Shown in pieces: positions 6,953 through 16,916 of a stretch of DNA of 64,000 bases (positions are counted from its first letter, which is position 1; every line of letters starts with the position of its first letter). The notes below the pieces were generated by a model. That model was not told where the DNA came from. It did not search any database and saw only the letters and a program-made list of their open reading frames with translations. The position numbers were made by a program, and so were the translations under genes. Source of the DNA: a virus. The stretch spans positions 1-64,000 of IMG/VR virus record IMGVR_UViG_3300042505_001513, one strand, 5' to 3'.

Positions 6953-7909
6953 TTATTTTATCCACTTTTGTTCTTTTAAGATATCATCAATCAAATCTTT
7001 TTCTGGTTTATCCATTTCTTTATCAAATCTCTTCAATACTTCTGTCAATGGATATACTCTGTCAGGAGATTCTTTTTGTTTTTCTTTAAGTTCTTGAATT
7101 ACGTCAACTATCTTAGTAAGTGGTGACTTATATTCATCAACCTTATCTTTTGATGCAAAGTTAGCCATTTCAAATGCTTTTGGTGTTAATCCTTTAACCA
7201 AACTCAAAATTCCAGAACCAAGCATATTGAATATACTAAATGCTGCACCAGCTGCTGGATGTACACTTGCTAATATTCTTAATAAAGCAAATACTACAAC
7301 AAATATAATAATTGCGGTTAAACAACTAAAGAAAAACTTTTTAAGACCCCAGAAAACTGCATTAAGACCAAACATACCACTCATACTATCAATAGTAGCT
7401 TGTTTTGCATCAGATTCTTTTGCAACTTCTTTGGCTTTATCAGTCATTTGCCAAAGTTGGTCGTCATATTTGTCTTTTAATTCACTTTTTTCCTTCTGTA
7501 ACTTATCAATTACAGTATCTCTTTGACCCAAAAGTTCTTCACCCTTCTTTCTTTCTTCAGCCAATGATGAATTCAATAAATCAATTGTGGCTTTGATTCT
7601 TTTGATTTCATCCAAATGTGGTGAACCAACTATACTAATAACTCTTTCATTAAGATTCTTGGCAGTTTCTACTTGAATTGGAGCATTGGTTACTTGTTGT
7701 AATGAATATTGAATACCCTGAGCCAATACAGATGTTTGTACTCTTTTACTCTTGTCATTCTTGACCAAATCATCATATGTTTGGTCAATTTTCTTTTCTT
7801 GTTTGGCAACTGCATCTTGTGCAGTGCTTACTTGTTGACCAGGTACAATTTTGGTAGTACAACCAGCCAACAATAATGCAAATATGGTTAGAGTGAAAAA
7901 CTTTTTCAT
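6953..7909 (-). CDS. Phage lipoprotein with coiled coil and membrane segment
   Basis: 318 aa. An N-terminal signal with lipobox LLLAGC puts the lipidated Cys at position 17. Residues 100-175 are a charged coiled coil (EERKKGEELLGQRD...KEKSELKDKY). Residues 194-216 are a strong membrane helix (CLTAIIIFVVVFALLRI), followed by a small-residue hydrophobic stretch (AAGAAFSIFNMLGSGILSLV) that could be a second. The C-terminus is charged. A lipid anchor plus internal membrane helices suggests a cell-envelope protein bridging or sensing membranes, such as a superinfection-exclusion factor or an unusual spanin-like protein. It is longer than known spanins and no holin or endolysin gene is adjacent, so function stays open. 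Confidence 0.75.
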   Translation of the reverse strand: MKKFFTLTIFALLLAGCTTKIVPGQQVSTAQDAVAKQEKKIDQTYDDLVKNDKSKRVQTSVLAQGIQYSLQQVTNAPIQVETAKNLNERVISIVGSPHLDEIKRIKATIDLLNSSLAEERKKGEELLGQRDTVIDKLQKEKSELKDKYDDQLWQMTDKAKEVAKESDAKQATIDSMSGMFGLNAVFWGLKKFFFSCLTAIIIFVVVFALLRILASVHPAAGAAFSIFNMLGSGILSLVKGLTPKAFEMANFASKDKVDEYKSPLTKIVDVIQELKEKQKESPDRVYPLTEVLKRFDKEMDKPEKDLIDDILKEQKWIK

Positions 7910-7916
7910 GTTAATT

Positions 7917-7923
7917 ATAAATA
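7917..7923 (-). promoter_or_regulatory. TATTTAT box upstream of lipoprotein gene
   Basis: Minus-strand AATATTTAT, seven bases before the ATG at 7909. Confidence 0.4.
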
Positions 7924-7952
7924 TTACTTTTTATAATTAAACAATTATAAAT

Positions 7953-8567
7953 TTAATTTTTGGAAAGGGGAATAGAAGATACTAAATTTCTTTCAGTTTG
8001 TCCACGGATGATATCAAAATACTGTAATAGTCTATTTAATATGTTATCTGCTATTTTTTCATACCAATCTTCTGATTTATAGTCAGTGATACTCAATCCA
8101 GTATGTAGAGATTTTAAATTATCTTTTTGAAATTCTTGTTGTATGAATTTTATTAAATCTTGTTTTAATTGTTGTCTATGATTAATAGTGAAAATTTCAC
8201 ACAATTCTTCTTTATAACTTACTTTAACAGGAGCTTTACCTTTACCACCATCACCTTTTTTACCTCTACCAGCTTTATTTTGAGCGGATTTTTTTCTTTT
8301 TACCCAATTGGCAATAGCTTTACGTCCACCTTTGGATCTTAATCTAGCCACATATTTTTTACCCAAACAAGCACTGTAACTGCTTCCTTTTTTTGCGTCA
8401 CCGCATTTACCTACTTTTTTACCGCTACTATTGTATCTATCCCATCCACCGCCGGATGAACTGCCTACACCACCTTTACCAAACCATCTACCCAATCCAC
8501 TGTCAGCATAAACTTCATCAATCAAATTTATCATTTGATCTTCTATAATTTCCTGTGGTCTGTTCAT
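7953..8567 (-). CDS. Basic Gly/Lys-rich virion-type protein
   Basis: 204 aa from the ATG at 8567 (a TTG two codons upstream is less likely). Residues 20-110 form a basic, glycine-rich segment with GRWFGKGGVG, GGGWDRYN, KVGKCGDAKKG and YSACLGKKYVARL. The CG...C and W-D-R pattern is as I recall in small structural proteins of T4-like marine phages that carry a GxW-RY-C-C motif (DUF5872-like). The C-terminal part is helical with a KVSYKEELCEIF motif also found in variant form (ESYKEAIQELL) in the virion lysin at 29658. It is probably a capsid or core-associated protein. It lies next to the fibre operon, transcribed away from it. Confidence 0.6.
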   Translation of the reverse strand: MNRPQEIIEDQMINLIDEVYADSGLGRWFGKGGVGSSSGGGWDRYNSSGKKVGKCGDAKKGSSYSACLGKKYVARLRSKGGRKAIANWVKRKKSAQNKAGRGKKGDGGKGKAPVKVSYKEELCEIFTINHRQQLKQDLIKFIQQEFQKDNLKSLHTGLSITDYKSEDWYEKIADNILNRLLQYFDIIRGQTERNLVSSIPLSKN

Positions 8568-8574
8568 ATTCAAA

Positions 8575-8582
8575 TATAAATA
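8575..8582. promoter_or_regulatory. TATAAATA box between divergent virion genes
   Basis: The plus strand reads TATAAATA 44 bases before the fibre operon start (8627). The minus strand reads TATTTAT eight bases before the ATG at 8567. Either or both directions may be used. Confidence 0.45.
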
Positions 8583-8606
8583 TAATGGAATTATAATATA
8601 TTTTAA

Positions 8607-8613
8607 TATTTAT
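8607..8613 (+). promoter_or_regulatory. TATTTAT box of the tail-fibre operon
   Basis: AATATTTAT 13 bases before the ATG at 8627. A GAAAG ribosome-binding candidate follows it. Confidence 0.4.
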
Positions 8614-8626
8614 TTGAAAGAAAATT

Positions 8627-8941
8627 ATGGCAACTTTAAATATAAATACAGCCAGAAGTGACATTGGTACCAATTATGTAACAATTTATACTTGTCCTGT
8701 AAATAGCACTTCAGTGGTACAATCTATTTATTTCTCAAACAAATCAGATTTTGATTTGCAGTTTGATTTGGTGATTACAGTGAATGATTTAGACTTTTTT
8801 TTGTCAAGACATTCAACTTTACCTGCTCAATGTACAATAATTATTGATAAGCCAGTTAATATGTTGTCAAGAAATATATTAAAAGTAAAAACACTTTCTG
8901 GTAATGTTGATGTATTTGCAAGCATAACTGAAACAAGATAA
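8627..8941 (+). CDS. Small beta-rich virion protein at head of fibre operon
   Basis: 104 aa, almost entirely alternating hydrophobic/polar strands: VTIYTCPVNSTSVVQSIYFSN, FDLVITVNDLDFFL, CTIIIDKPVNML, LKVKTLSGNVDVFASITE. This order and the closing DVFASITE strand resemble small beta-sandwich phage proteins found beside tail-fibre or neck genes. It probably adapts fibres to the tail or decorates the virion. It opens the 20-kb plus-strand operon and the next start codon follows its stop by two bases. Confidence 0.6.
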   Translation: MATLNINTARSDIGTNYVTIYTCPVNSTSVVQSIYFSNKSDFDLQFDLVITVNDLDFFLSRHSTLPAQCTIIIDKPVNMLSRNILKVKTLSGNVDVFASITETR

Positions 8942-8943
8942 TC

Positions 8944-10386
8944 ATGTCTGATTTTACTTTCATAGGCAAAAAAATAGCATGTGAACCTTATGTATTTAGG
9001 GGTGAAGTGACTGCTAGCAACAAATTTACTGTTGTTAGTAGTAGCAATTTCCTTGGTGCAATAACAGCATCTACAATAAGTGCAAGTAAATTTATTGGTT
9101 ATATTGATAGTTCATCATATGCATTAACTGCTTCATATGCATTAAATGCTGCGTCATCTATAATAACAGGATCTACATACCAAATTACTTCAAGTTACGC
9201 AATTAATTCCATAAGTGCATCAACTGCATTGAGTAGTGCATTTGCATATTCAAGTAGTTATTCAGTTAATTCTAATAGTTCATCTTATGCTTTAACTGCT
9301 TCATATGCATTAAATGCTGCGTCTGCAGGTGGAGGGAATATATTTGTATCAACTTCTAGTATAATTGACATCAATTTTTCATCATCAGTAGATAATTTTG
9401 TAACAGATGGCGTATCCAACACATATACACTAAGTTTTTCTACTTATGATCCCACTCAATTATTGGTATTTTTAGATGGTCTTGAACAAGAACCATCAAC
9501 TGATTATAGTGTTTTTGGTACCACACTGACACTCACCTCAATACCACCAGCAGCATTAGAATTAGAAGTTAGAAGATTTTATAGCTCTGCTAATATTAGT
9601 ATATTAACATCTTCACTTAATGCTCAATATTTTACAGGTGATGGTAGTACTACTCAATATGCATTAACTCAAAGTGTATTACAAGATTATGATATTTTAG
9701 TAACAATTAATGGTTTAGTAAAAAAACCATCAACTGATTACACCACTACAGGATCAATTTTAAACTTTACATCAGCTCCGCCGTCAGGATCTGAGGGTCA
9801 ATTTAGATATTTGTTGTCATCTACAACAGGATTAGTAACAACTGGAGGTGCAAATTTAACGACTGGAAGTACATATCCAATAACAAGCAGTTGGGCAATA
9901 ACTGCCAGTTACAGTTTAAATGCAGTTGGTATAAATATTACTAATGCGGTTAGTTCATCTTTTTATAGTAGTTCAATTTGGGAATTTACTCATAGCCTTA
10001 ATATAAAACCAATATTAATACAAACATATGACATAAATTTTAATCAAATAATTCCACAGAACATTTCACTTGTAAATCCTAACGTAACTAGAATTAATTT
10101 TCCTATTTCTGCGAGTGGATATGCAATTGCATCCAGAAGCGGATTACAAGTAATAAGTTCATCAGTTAATAATGATTTAATAACAGGTAGTACATATCCA
10201 ATAACAAGCAGTTGGGCATTAAATGCTGATACTTCTAGTTATGTTAATCCATTAAATCAAATAGTTATATTAACACAAGTATCATCTTCTCTTGAATTTA
10301 TTGATGATGTAGCTGCAGCAGCGGGAGGAGTACCACTTGGTGGTTTATACAGAAATGGAAACTTTATATTAATTAGATTAACATAA
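8944..10386 (+). CDS. Tail-fibre protein with repeated 'SSYALTASYALNA' segments
   Basis: 480 aa. The N-terminus (FTFIGKKIACEPYVF) is followed by 'ASYALNA'-type heptad-like repeats typical of trimeric fibre shafts; SSYALTASYALNAAS occurs at bases 9109-9156 and again at 9280-9325. Two copies of a small beta domain follow (about residues 167-215 and 230-285), each with FLDGLEQEPSTDY or INGLVKKPSTDY and then TLTLTSIPP or ILNFTSAPP. That domain is common in phage fibre proteins. The C-terminal half has two TGSTYPITSSWA repeats. No enzymatic motif. It is probably a proximal fibre or connector, translated without a clear Shine-Dalgarno and close-coupled to its neighbours. Confidence 0.8.
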   Translation: MSDFTFIGKKIACEPYVFRGEVTASNKFTVVSSSNFLGAITASTISASKFIGYIDSSSYALTASYALNAASSIITGSTYQITSSYAINSISASTALSSAFAYSSSYSVNSNSSSYALTASYALNAASAGGGNIFVSTSSIIDINFSSSVDNFVTDGVSNTYTLSFSTYDPTQLLVFLDGLEQEPSTDYSVFGTTLTLTSIPPAALELEVRRFYSSANISILTSSLNAQYFTGDGSTTQYALTQSVLQDYDILVTINGLVKKPSTDYTTTGSILNFTSAPPSGSEGQFRYLLSSTTGLVTTGGANLTTGSTYPITSSWAITASYSLNAVGINITNAVSSSFYSSSIWEFTHSLNIKPILIQTYDINFNQIIPQNISLVNPNVTRINFPISASGYAIASRSGLQVISSSVNNDLITGSTYPITSSWALNADTSSYVNPLNQIVILTQVSSSLEFIDDVAAAAGGVPLGGLYRNGNFILIRLT

Positions 10387-10387
10387 T

Positions 10388-13300
10388 ATGGCAACACAAT
10401 TTTCAGGATCATTAAGTTTAACAGGTTCAATATTACTAAATGGTAATATTATATCCTCTCAAATTATTGATATAACATCCAGTCACGCAGTTACCAGTAG
10501 TTATGCCAATTATTTTAATTCAAATAATGATCTAACATCAAGTAACATACTAGTAAATAATGATTTAATTGTAAGTGGTACCATATTTGCTTCAACCTTC
10601 AGTTCAAGCACAATTTATATTACTTCCAGCCATTTTATTGTAACGGATAACATTATCACCTTAAACGCATTAAGTCCACATGTAAGATATGCTGGTATTG
10701 AAATGTATGATAGTGGTTCAAATACATTAAGCTCACTACTATGGGACAGTCAAAATAATTATTTCTTTGTTAGTAGCAGTGATTCAGGATATTCAAGACA
10801 AGTAATATTAGGTCCTGATTTAGAACAATCATTAACCGCAGGATTTATACCTTTAATAAGTAGCAGCAACAGTATTACTTCAAGTATAGCATTTCAAAGT
10901 GGATCTACATTTGTAGTATATGGCAATGTCAGTGCAAGTCAATATACATCTAATATAACAAATGGAATTGGATTTGAAGGTACATCTAGTTACGCTGTTC
11001 AAGCATTATCAGCAAGTTATGCAATAACACCAAGTGGTACATCTGGTTCCTCTGGTACTAGTGGAAGTAGCGGTACATCTGGAAGTTCCGGTTCGTCAGG
11101 CACTTCAGGCAGTTCTGGAACAAGTGGATCTTCCGGCACAAGCGGTTCATCTGGTACTAGTGGCTCTTCAGGCAGTTCAGGAACCAGTGGAAGTTCTGGT
11201 AGTTCTGGAACAAGCGGATCAAGTGGATCTTCCGGCACAAGCGGATCATCAGGTAGTTCAGGCACAAGTGGAAGTTCAGGTACCTCTGGTTCATCTGGTA
11301 CAAGTGGAAGTTCTGGTAGTAGTGGAACAAGCGGTTCAAGTGGAAGTTCAGGTACATCAGGCAGTTCTGGAACAAGCGGTTCAAGTGGTACGTCTGGAAG
11401 TTCTGGTTCAAGTGGAACGAGTGGGTCATCCGGATCTTCAGGAACCAGTGGAAGTAGTGGTTCAAGTGGTACATCTGGTTCAAGTGGAACAAGCGGATCA
11501 TCTGGAACAAGTGGCAGTTCAGGAACATCCGGTTCAAGCGGTACTTCCGGTTCATCAGGCAGTTCAGGCACTAGTGGTAGTAGTGGTTCAAGTGGTACTT
11601 CCGGTTCATCAGGCAGTTCAGGAACAAGTGGTAGTTCAGGAACATCTGGTTCTAGTGGAACAAGTGGATCATCAGGTTCATCAGGCAGTTCTGGATCTAG
11701 TGGTACATCTGGTAGTTCAGGCACATCTGGAACAAGTGGAAGTTCCGGTACTAGTGGCAGTTCTGGTTCGTCTGGAACGAGTGGCAGTTCAGGAAGTAGT
11801 GGTACTAGTGGTAGTTCAGGAACTTCCGGTTCAAGTGGTACATCAGGCTCATCAGGCAGTTCAGGCACATCTGGATCATCAGGTAGTAGTGGTACAAGCG
11901 GTTCATCAGGCACTTCAGGTTCCAGTGGAACGAGTGGTAGTTCAGGAACTTCAGGATCATCAGGTAGTTCAGGCACTAGTGGATCTAGTGGAAGTTCAGG
12001 AACAAGTGGTTCTTCTGGTACATCAGGCAGTTCTGGAAGTTCAGGTACTAGTGGAAGTAGTGGTTCCAGCGGAACAAGTGGTTCTAGTGGTACATCTGGT
12101 AGTTCAGGCACGTCCGGATCATCCGGTTCTAGTGGTACCAGTGGATCTTCTGGCACAAGTGGTAGTTCAGGATCTTCTGGTACAAGTGGTAGTTCTGGTA
12201 CGTCTGGATCAAGCGGAACAAGTGGAAGTAGTGGTTCTAGTGGTACATCTGGTAGTTCAGGATCAAGCGGAACAAGTGGAAGTAGTGGAAGTAGTGGTAC
12301 GTCGGGTTCATCAGGCACTAGTGGTAGTAGTGGAACAAGTGGTTCTAGTGGTACCAGTGTATCTGTGAGTGGTACAACAAATTATGTGGTTAAGTTTGCA
12401 TCATCTTCTACGGTTGCTACGGGTTCCATATTTGATAATGGTAGTATTGGTATTGGCACAAGTAGTCCGGGTGGTATTTTGGATGTACAATCAAGTAATA
12501 CTGGTGATCAATTGGTTCGTACATGGAACACAAATACAGCTGGCACAGGTAAAGCAATACTGAGAGTTGCTAATAGTGGAAACAATGCACAAGGCACACA
12601 ATTACAATTTACAGATTTAAATTATTTTGTAGGTACAATTGCTTCTGATAGAACCAATGGTATGGCATTTTACGTTGGTCAACAAGCTACTGCGCTTGTA
12701 AGTGAAAGAATACGTATTGATATAAACGGTTATGTAGGTATTGGTACTTCAAATACAACACCATATAGTAGTTTATTTTCCGGTCAACTTGTAATTGATA
12801 CGGGTACATCAGCTGTGGATGGTATTTTTTCTTCTACAAACAGCGCTAATGCGGCAGAATTAATATTAACAAAGAAAAATACAACAAATGGTTTTGGATC
12901 TTTGGTAATTCAACACGCCGGCACTTCTGGTGATGCTATTGTCGTAAATTATAGTGTAAATACTTCTACTGGTGCAGGCGGAACAAATTCATTCAAAGTT
13001 ACAACTGATGGTAACGGATACTTCCGTGGTAGTGTTGGTATAGGTACAACAAGTCCAACAACAAAACTAGCGGTAAGTGATGGCACAACTATTGCTCAAG
13101 TTAATCCATCGTCTGGTGTAGCTTACTTTGGTACTGTTAATAACTATCCAATGGCATTGTCAGTAAATAGTAGTGAAAAAGTTCGCATACTCAATGATGG
13201 TAATGTTGGTATAGGTACAAGTAGTCCATTAACAAAGTTAGTCATATCAAATGGATCAAATGAAAATTTTGAATTTGGACCTGGAGAATCAAGTTTAAAT

Positions 13301-15316
13301 GGTGGATATATAGAATATATCAATAGAAATTCGGGATCGACAAGACCAGATTTTAATTTTTATTTAGGAGGTGGTGGAGGTTCATACAAATTCTATACAA
13401 ATGGATCAAATGAAAGAATGCGTATTACAAGTGCTGGTAATATTGGTATAGGCACAAGTAGTCCCGGTTCATTATTACATCTACAAAGTTCAGCAACAAC
13501 AACTTTATTAAGAATAGACAATTCTAATATAAATAATGATGCAGCTATTCTTTTGACTGATAACAATAATCCAACAGGTGAAGGTTTAAGAATAACATAT
13601 GATTCAAGTGCGGGTGATACTTACTTTAATAATATATTTACAGCTTCGACCCGAGCTTTTAATTTCCAAAAAGGTGATTTTGGTTCTGGAACGGATTTGT
13701 TAACTATATTAAATAATGGTAATGTTGGTATTGGTACAACCAGTCCAAGTAGTGCTGTTAGTTTCAATAAAGTAGTTGAAGCATATGATGCTACAAGTTT
13801 AAGTTATCAAGTAAATTCAGGTGGAACATACAAAGCTGAATTTGGAATATCATCGGCGAGTGGTTGGTTGGGCACAAGTACAGCACATGACATGCGATTT
13901 GCATCAAATGGAACTGAAAGAATGCGTATACTTTCAGGTGGTAGTATAGGTATAGGAACAAGTAGTCCATTAGCGAAATTACAAGTAAGTGCTGGTAGAT
14001 CATACTTTTTTAGCGGTGATCAATACAGTGTGGGATTAGCTCAAACCGCGGCACAAGCTAACTATATGTATCTAGGTACCGCTACAGACGGAACTTTTTA
14101 CATCAGTGAAACTGGAGGTACGGCTAGAGTTACTGTACAACAAAGTGGTAATGTTGGTATAGGTACAACAAGTCCAACTGCTAAGTTGCATGTAGAAGGA
14201 CTTTCTTTCTTTAACAATACTATTAGTTCAAGCAACAAACTTGTTGTTGAATCCACTCAACCAGGAATAATATTAAGAGAAACGGATCAAAGCGGTACTA
14301 CACATCGTTGGATTGATGTTGAAAGTGGTATATTTCGTATATTACAAACAAATAATGATTATAGTTCATTTGTAACACAATTTGTAATAAACTCATCTGG
14401 TAATGTGGGTATAGGCACAACAGCTCCTGCTTATAAATTAGATGTACAGGGTATTACAACTACAGCTAGATTAGGTAATGCGATTGTTGGTGCATTACCT
14501 GTAAACACACTATATGCATTTTTTGGACATAATAGTTTAGATCACGCATCAACAGCAGCTAATTATGCTTTATTACAATTTAGTGATGGTACTACATATT
14601 TAAACGCATCAACTACAAAACCAATTAATTTCAGAATTGCTAACGCGGATAAAATGATTTTGGATGCAAACGGCAATCTTGGCATAGGCACAACAAGTCC
14701 TGTTCAAAAATTACATGTATATAGTTCAGGTGGTGGATTTGAATTTAATCCTGGTTCTACATGTACTATTGAATCTATTGATAGAGCAAATACGTCAGCA
14801 AATGTCAATACAGCTTATTATACAAGAGGTACTGGTTATTTTGCTTGGTATAATGGTAGTTACACTGAGAGAATGCGTATTATCAGTGATGGTAACGTAG
14901 GTATAGGTACAACCGCACCGGCTTATAAATTAGAAGTAAATGGTAGTTTTGCTGCTTCAACCAAGAGTTTCAAAATTGATCATCCTACTAAAACAGGCAA
15001 GAAGTTGGTATATGGTAGTTTGGAAAGTCCATATCATGGTATAAGATTAACTGGTAAAGATAAACTAGTTAATGGTAAATGTAAAGTACAATTGCCAGAT
15101 TATATATGTAAGTTAGTAAGATCTGAAAGTGTAAATGTACAATTGACTGGAATAAAGTGCGGTAAAACACTATATATAGATGATATTAATATATCTGAAA
15201 ATTACTTTGTTGTTGCTTATGATAAATCACTGCTTGAATCTAATAAAACTTATGAATTCTTCTGGGATTTTACCGCAATCAGAAGTGACGTACCAGAATT
15301 AATTACTGAAGTATAA
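10388..15316 (+). CDS. Giant tail fibre with Gly-X-Ser triplet spacer and GNVGIGT repeats
   Basis: 1642 aa. Residues 1-216 are fibre shaft with ASYA repeats. Residues 217-657 are an uninterrupted run of Gly-Ser-Ser and Gly-Thr-Ser triplets (147 triplets). After it, 11 repeats of the type NGNVGIGTTSPTAKLHV run to about 1515, spaced irregularly with beta-rich inserts ending in ERMRI. The last 120 residues start SFKIDHPTKTGKKLVYGSLE and end in a beta-rich domain with VQLPDYICKLV, which I recall as a C-terminal cap in fibre and surface proteins. No S74-type chaperone motif is seen, so this domain may be the trimerisation or receptor-binding tip. It is expected to form a very long trimeric fibre. 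Confidence 0.85.
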   Translation: MATQFSGSLSLTGSILLNGNIISSQIIDITSSHAVTSSYANYFNSNNDLTSSNILVNNDLIVSGTIFASTFSSSTIYITSSHFIVTDNIITLNALSPHVRYAGIEMYDSGSNTLSSLLWDSQNNYFFVSSSDSGYSRQVILGPDLEQSLTAGFIPLISSSNSITSSIAFQSGSTFVVYGNVSASQYTSNITNGIGFEGTSSYAVQALSASYAITPSGTSGSSGTSGSSGTSGSSGSSGTSGSSGTSGSSGTSGSSGTSGSSGSSGTSGSSGSSGTSGSSGSSGTSGSSGSSGTSGSSGTSGSSGTSGSSGSSGTSGSSGSSGTSGSSGTSGSSGTSGSSGSSGTSGSSGSSGTSGSSGSSGTSGSSGTSGSSGTSGSSGTSGSSGTSGSSGSSGTSGSSGSSGTSGSSGSSGTSGSSGTSGSSGTSGSSGSSGSSGSSGTSGSSGTSGTSGSSGTSGSSGSSGTSGSSGSSGTSGSSGTSGSSGTSGSSGSSGTSGSSGSSGTSGSSGTSGSSGTSGSSGTSGSSGSSGTSGSSGSSGTSGSSGTSGSSGSSGTSGSSGSSGTSGSSGTSGSSGTSGSSGSSGTSGSSGTSGSSGSSGTSGSSGTSGSSGTSGSSGSSGTSGSSGSSGTSGSSGSSGTSGSSGTSGSSGTSGSSGTSVSVSGTTNYVVKFASSSTVATGSIFDNGSIGIGTSSPGGILDVQSSNTGDQLVRTWNTNTAGTGKAILRVANSGNNAQGTQLQFTDLNYFVGTIASDRTNGMAFYVGQQATALVSERIRIDINGYVGIGTSNTTPYSSLFSGQLVIDTGTSAVDGIFSSTNSANAAELILTKKNTTNGFGSLVIQHAGTSGDAIVVNYSVNTSTGAGGTNSFKVTTDGNGYFRGSVGIGTTSPTTKLAVSDGTTIAQVNPSSGVAYFGTVNNYPMALSVNSSEKVRILNDGNVGIGTSSPLTKLVISNGSNENFEFGPGESSLNGGYIEYINRNSGSTRPDFNFYLGGGGGSYKFYTNGSNERMRITSAGNIGIGTSSPGSLLHLQSSATTTLLRIDNSNINNDAAILLTDNNNPTGEGLRITYDSSAGDTYFNNIFTASTRAFNFQKGDFGSGTDLLTILNNGNVGIGTTSPSSAVSFNKVVEAYDATSLSYQVNSGGTYKAEFGISSASGWLGTSTAHDMRFASNGTERMRILSGGSIGIGTSSPLAKLQVSAGRSYFFSGDQYSVGLAQTAAQANYMYLGTATDGTFYISETGGTARVTVQQSGNVGIGTTSPTAKLHVEGLSFFNNTISSSNKLVVESTQPGIILRETDQSGTTHRWIDVESGIFRILQTNNDYSSFVTQFVINSSGNVGIGTTAPAYKLDVQGITTTARLGNAIVGALPVNTLYAFFGHNSLDHASTAANYALLQFSDGTTYLNASTTKPINFRIANADKMILDANGNLGIGTTSPVQKLHVYSSGGGFEFNPGSTCTIESIDRANTSANVNTAYYTRGTGYFAWYNGSYTERMRIISDGNVGIGTTAPAYKLEVNGSFAASTKSFKIDHPTKTGKKLVYGSLESPYHGIRLTGKDKLVNGKCKVQLPDYICKLVRSESVNVQLTGIKCGKTLYIDDINISENYFVVAYDKSLLESNKTYEFFWDFTAIRSDVPELITEV
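11036..12358 (+). repeat. Codon-scrambled Gly-Ser/Thr-Ser triplet array
   Basis: Nine-base-type units encode (Gly-Ser-Ser) and (Gly-Thr-Ser) in irregular order for 441 residues. Gly is at every third position and Ser at every Y position. Synonymous codons for Gly (GGA, GGT, GGC) and Ser (TCA, TCT, TCC, AGT, AGC) are mixed, so DNA identity between units is much lower than protein identity. Confidence 0.95.
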
Positions 15317-15320
15317 TAAT

Positions 15321-16913
15321 ATGTCAATTCAACACGCAAATAGAGGCATAGTAAAAAAAGATTTACAGTTATATTATAACCGTGAATTTTCAAAAAGCTT
15401 TAGAGGAGAAGCTACCACAAATTTATATGGCACTTTTGGTGCAGGAGACGCAAACTCATATCCTTCTGCTGGTAATAATTGGGGCACATATAGAGATAGC
15501 TTATATAATGGAGGCGCTTTTGCATCTATAGGAACAATTGCGTCTGTGTCTGGAAATGTGATAACTGTTTCATCTCCTACTGCATATTTTAATAGTTTTG
15601 CTACTTATGATGTAATTACACCTCAAACTACTGGTGGCGGACTTACTGCAAACGTAAATTATTATTTTAAAAGATTATCTTCCACCACTTTTACTTTACA
15701 TCAATATGATGGCACGGAAAACGCTTCAAAAACTCCAGAACAGATATTAACTTATATAAATTCTGACACAAGAATCAGTGTTAATGCTACAAGTTTTCCA
15801 ACAATGTGGTGGGGCGCACCTCACATTCCTAACGTTGCTTTAATTAAAACAGCAATAACTAATGGTTTTTCTTATGATAATAGATTTCATGATTGTTTAA
15901 GGTTAAATTGGTTTAGATCTGATAGAAGTGACGGAATGGCTTATGGAGTTACTCCAGCTTACACAGCAAATACTCAATATGCTTTTACAGCTTACATTAG
16001 AGCTACATCTCAAAATGCAATAGGTGGAACAGTTAGTATTAGTGCATATCAAACAGGCACGGGAACATATCCAAGTATTACTGGAGCCGCATCTCCTGTC
16101 TTAACTTCTAATTGGCAAAAATGGACAGCAACGTTTACCACTAGCGCAACAGGAGGTGGTTTTTATTTTTATTTTTTTCCATCTATTTCTACTTTACCTG
16201 CGACTGTTGATATAGCAGAGATGCAATTAGAACAAAAATCTTATGCTACAGAATTTACGCCAATTTCCAGATCTGCTAATACTGTTGCAGGTGGAGGTGG
16301 TTTATTGGACATGAGTGGAAATAGTAATAATGCAGATTTGACAAGTGCCGCGTTCAATACTAATGGATATGTTTTCAGTGGATCTCAGTATATTACTGTT
16401 CCATATTCATCTAATTTAGACAGAAATGATTTTACTATATCCGGTTATTTTAGAACACCAACAAATGATAATAGTCATGATACAATAGTGTCTAGAAATT
16501 CAGATGTATACGGAACTACAAATGGTTGGAATATAAGTAGGTTAAGAAATGGGTTGAGTCTTGCGAATTGTTTCAGATTTATGATTTATGGAGATTCTTC
16601 ATCAGCAGTAGAACCACAAGGTCCAGTTATATCAGACAATGTATGGAGACATTTTGCGGTGGTAGTTGATAAAAGTGGGTCTAATACGGTCACGATATAC
16701 ATAAATGGAATAGCTTATACTACACCTGCTACACTGCCGTCAGGAAATTATTATCCATCTTCAGGAAGCCCTCCATTATATATAGGATGTAACAAAACAA
16801 ATGCAGATTTATGGAACGGAGATATTTCTCAAATATTATATTATCAAAAAGCATTAACTGCCGCAGAAGTATTACAAAATTTCAATGCAACCCGTAAAAC
16901 TTATGGAATATAA
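15321..16913 (+). CDS. Adhesin with carbohydrate-binding and LamG domains
   Basis: 530 aa. The N-terminus (GIVKKDLQLYYNREFSKSF) looks like a fibre attachment segment. Residues about 205-310 (TAYIRATSQNAIGG...SNWQKWTATFTT...VDIAEMQLEQ) have the order of a CBM4/9-like carbohydrate-binding jelly roll. Residues about 325-530 form a LamG/concanavalin-like domain: LLDMSGNSNN, FTISGYFRTP, WRHFAVVVDKSGS, VTIYINGIAY, LYIGCNKTNADLWNGDISQILYYQKALTAAEVLQNF. It is the first of a run of LamG proteins and probably binds host surface glycans. Confidence 0.8.
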   Translation: MSIQHANRGIVKKDLQLYYNREFSKSFRGEATTNLYGTFGAGDANSYPSAGNNWGTYRDSLYNGGAFASIGTIASVSGNVITVSSPTAYFNSFATYDVITPQTTGGGLTANVNYYFKRLSSTTFTLHQYDGTENASKTPEQILTYINSDTRISVNATSFPTMWWGAPHIPNVALIKTAITNGFSYDNRFHDCLRLNWFRSDRSDGMAYGVTPAYTANTQYAFTAYIRATSQNAIGGTVSISAYQTGTGTYPSITGAASPVLTSNWQKWTATFTTSATGGGFYFYFFPSISTLPATVDIAEMQLEQKSYATEFTPISRSANTVAGGGGLLDMSGNSNNADLTSAAFNTNGYVFSGSQYITVPYSSNLDRNDFTISGYFRTPTNDNSHDTIVSRNSDVYGTTNGWNISRLRNGLSLANCFRFMIYGDSSSAVEPQGPVISDNVWRHFAVVVDKSGSNTVTIYINGIAYTTPATLPSGNYYPSSGSPPLYIGCNKTNADLWNGDISQILYYQKALTAAEVLQNFNATRKTYGI

Positions 16914-16916
16914 AAT

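Noticed and set aside
11017-12318. Long antisense frame (433 codons) of Pro/Leu/Val/Asp/Glu repeats
   Set aside because: It is the shadow of the Gly-Ser/Thr-Ser array read backwards; low complexity without start signals. The same applies to the forward frame at 11034-12368 and those at 21241-21633.
11036-12358. CRISPR-like repeat array
   Set aside because: Units are 9-base coding triplet multiples in frame within a fibre gene; no conserved repeat with unique spacers and no cas operon.
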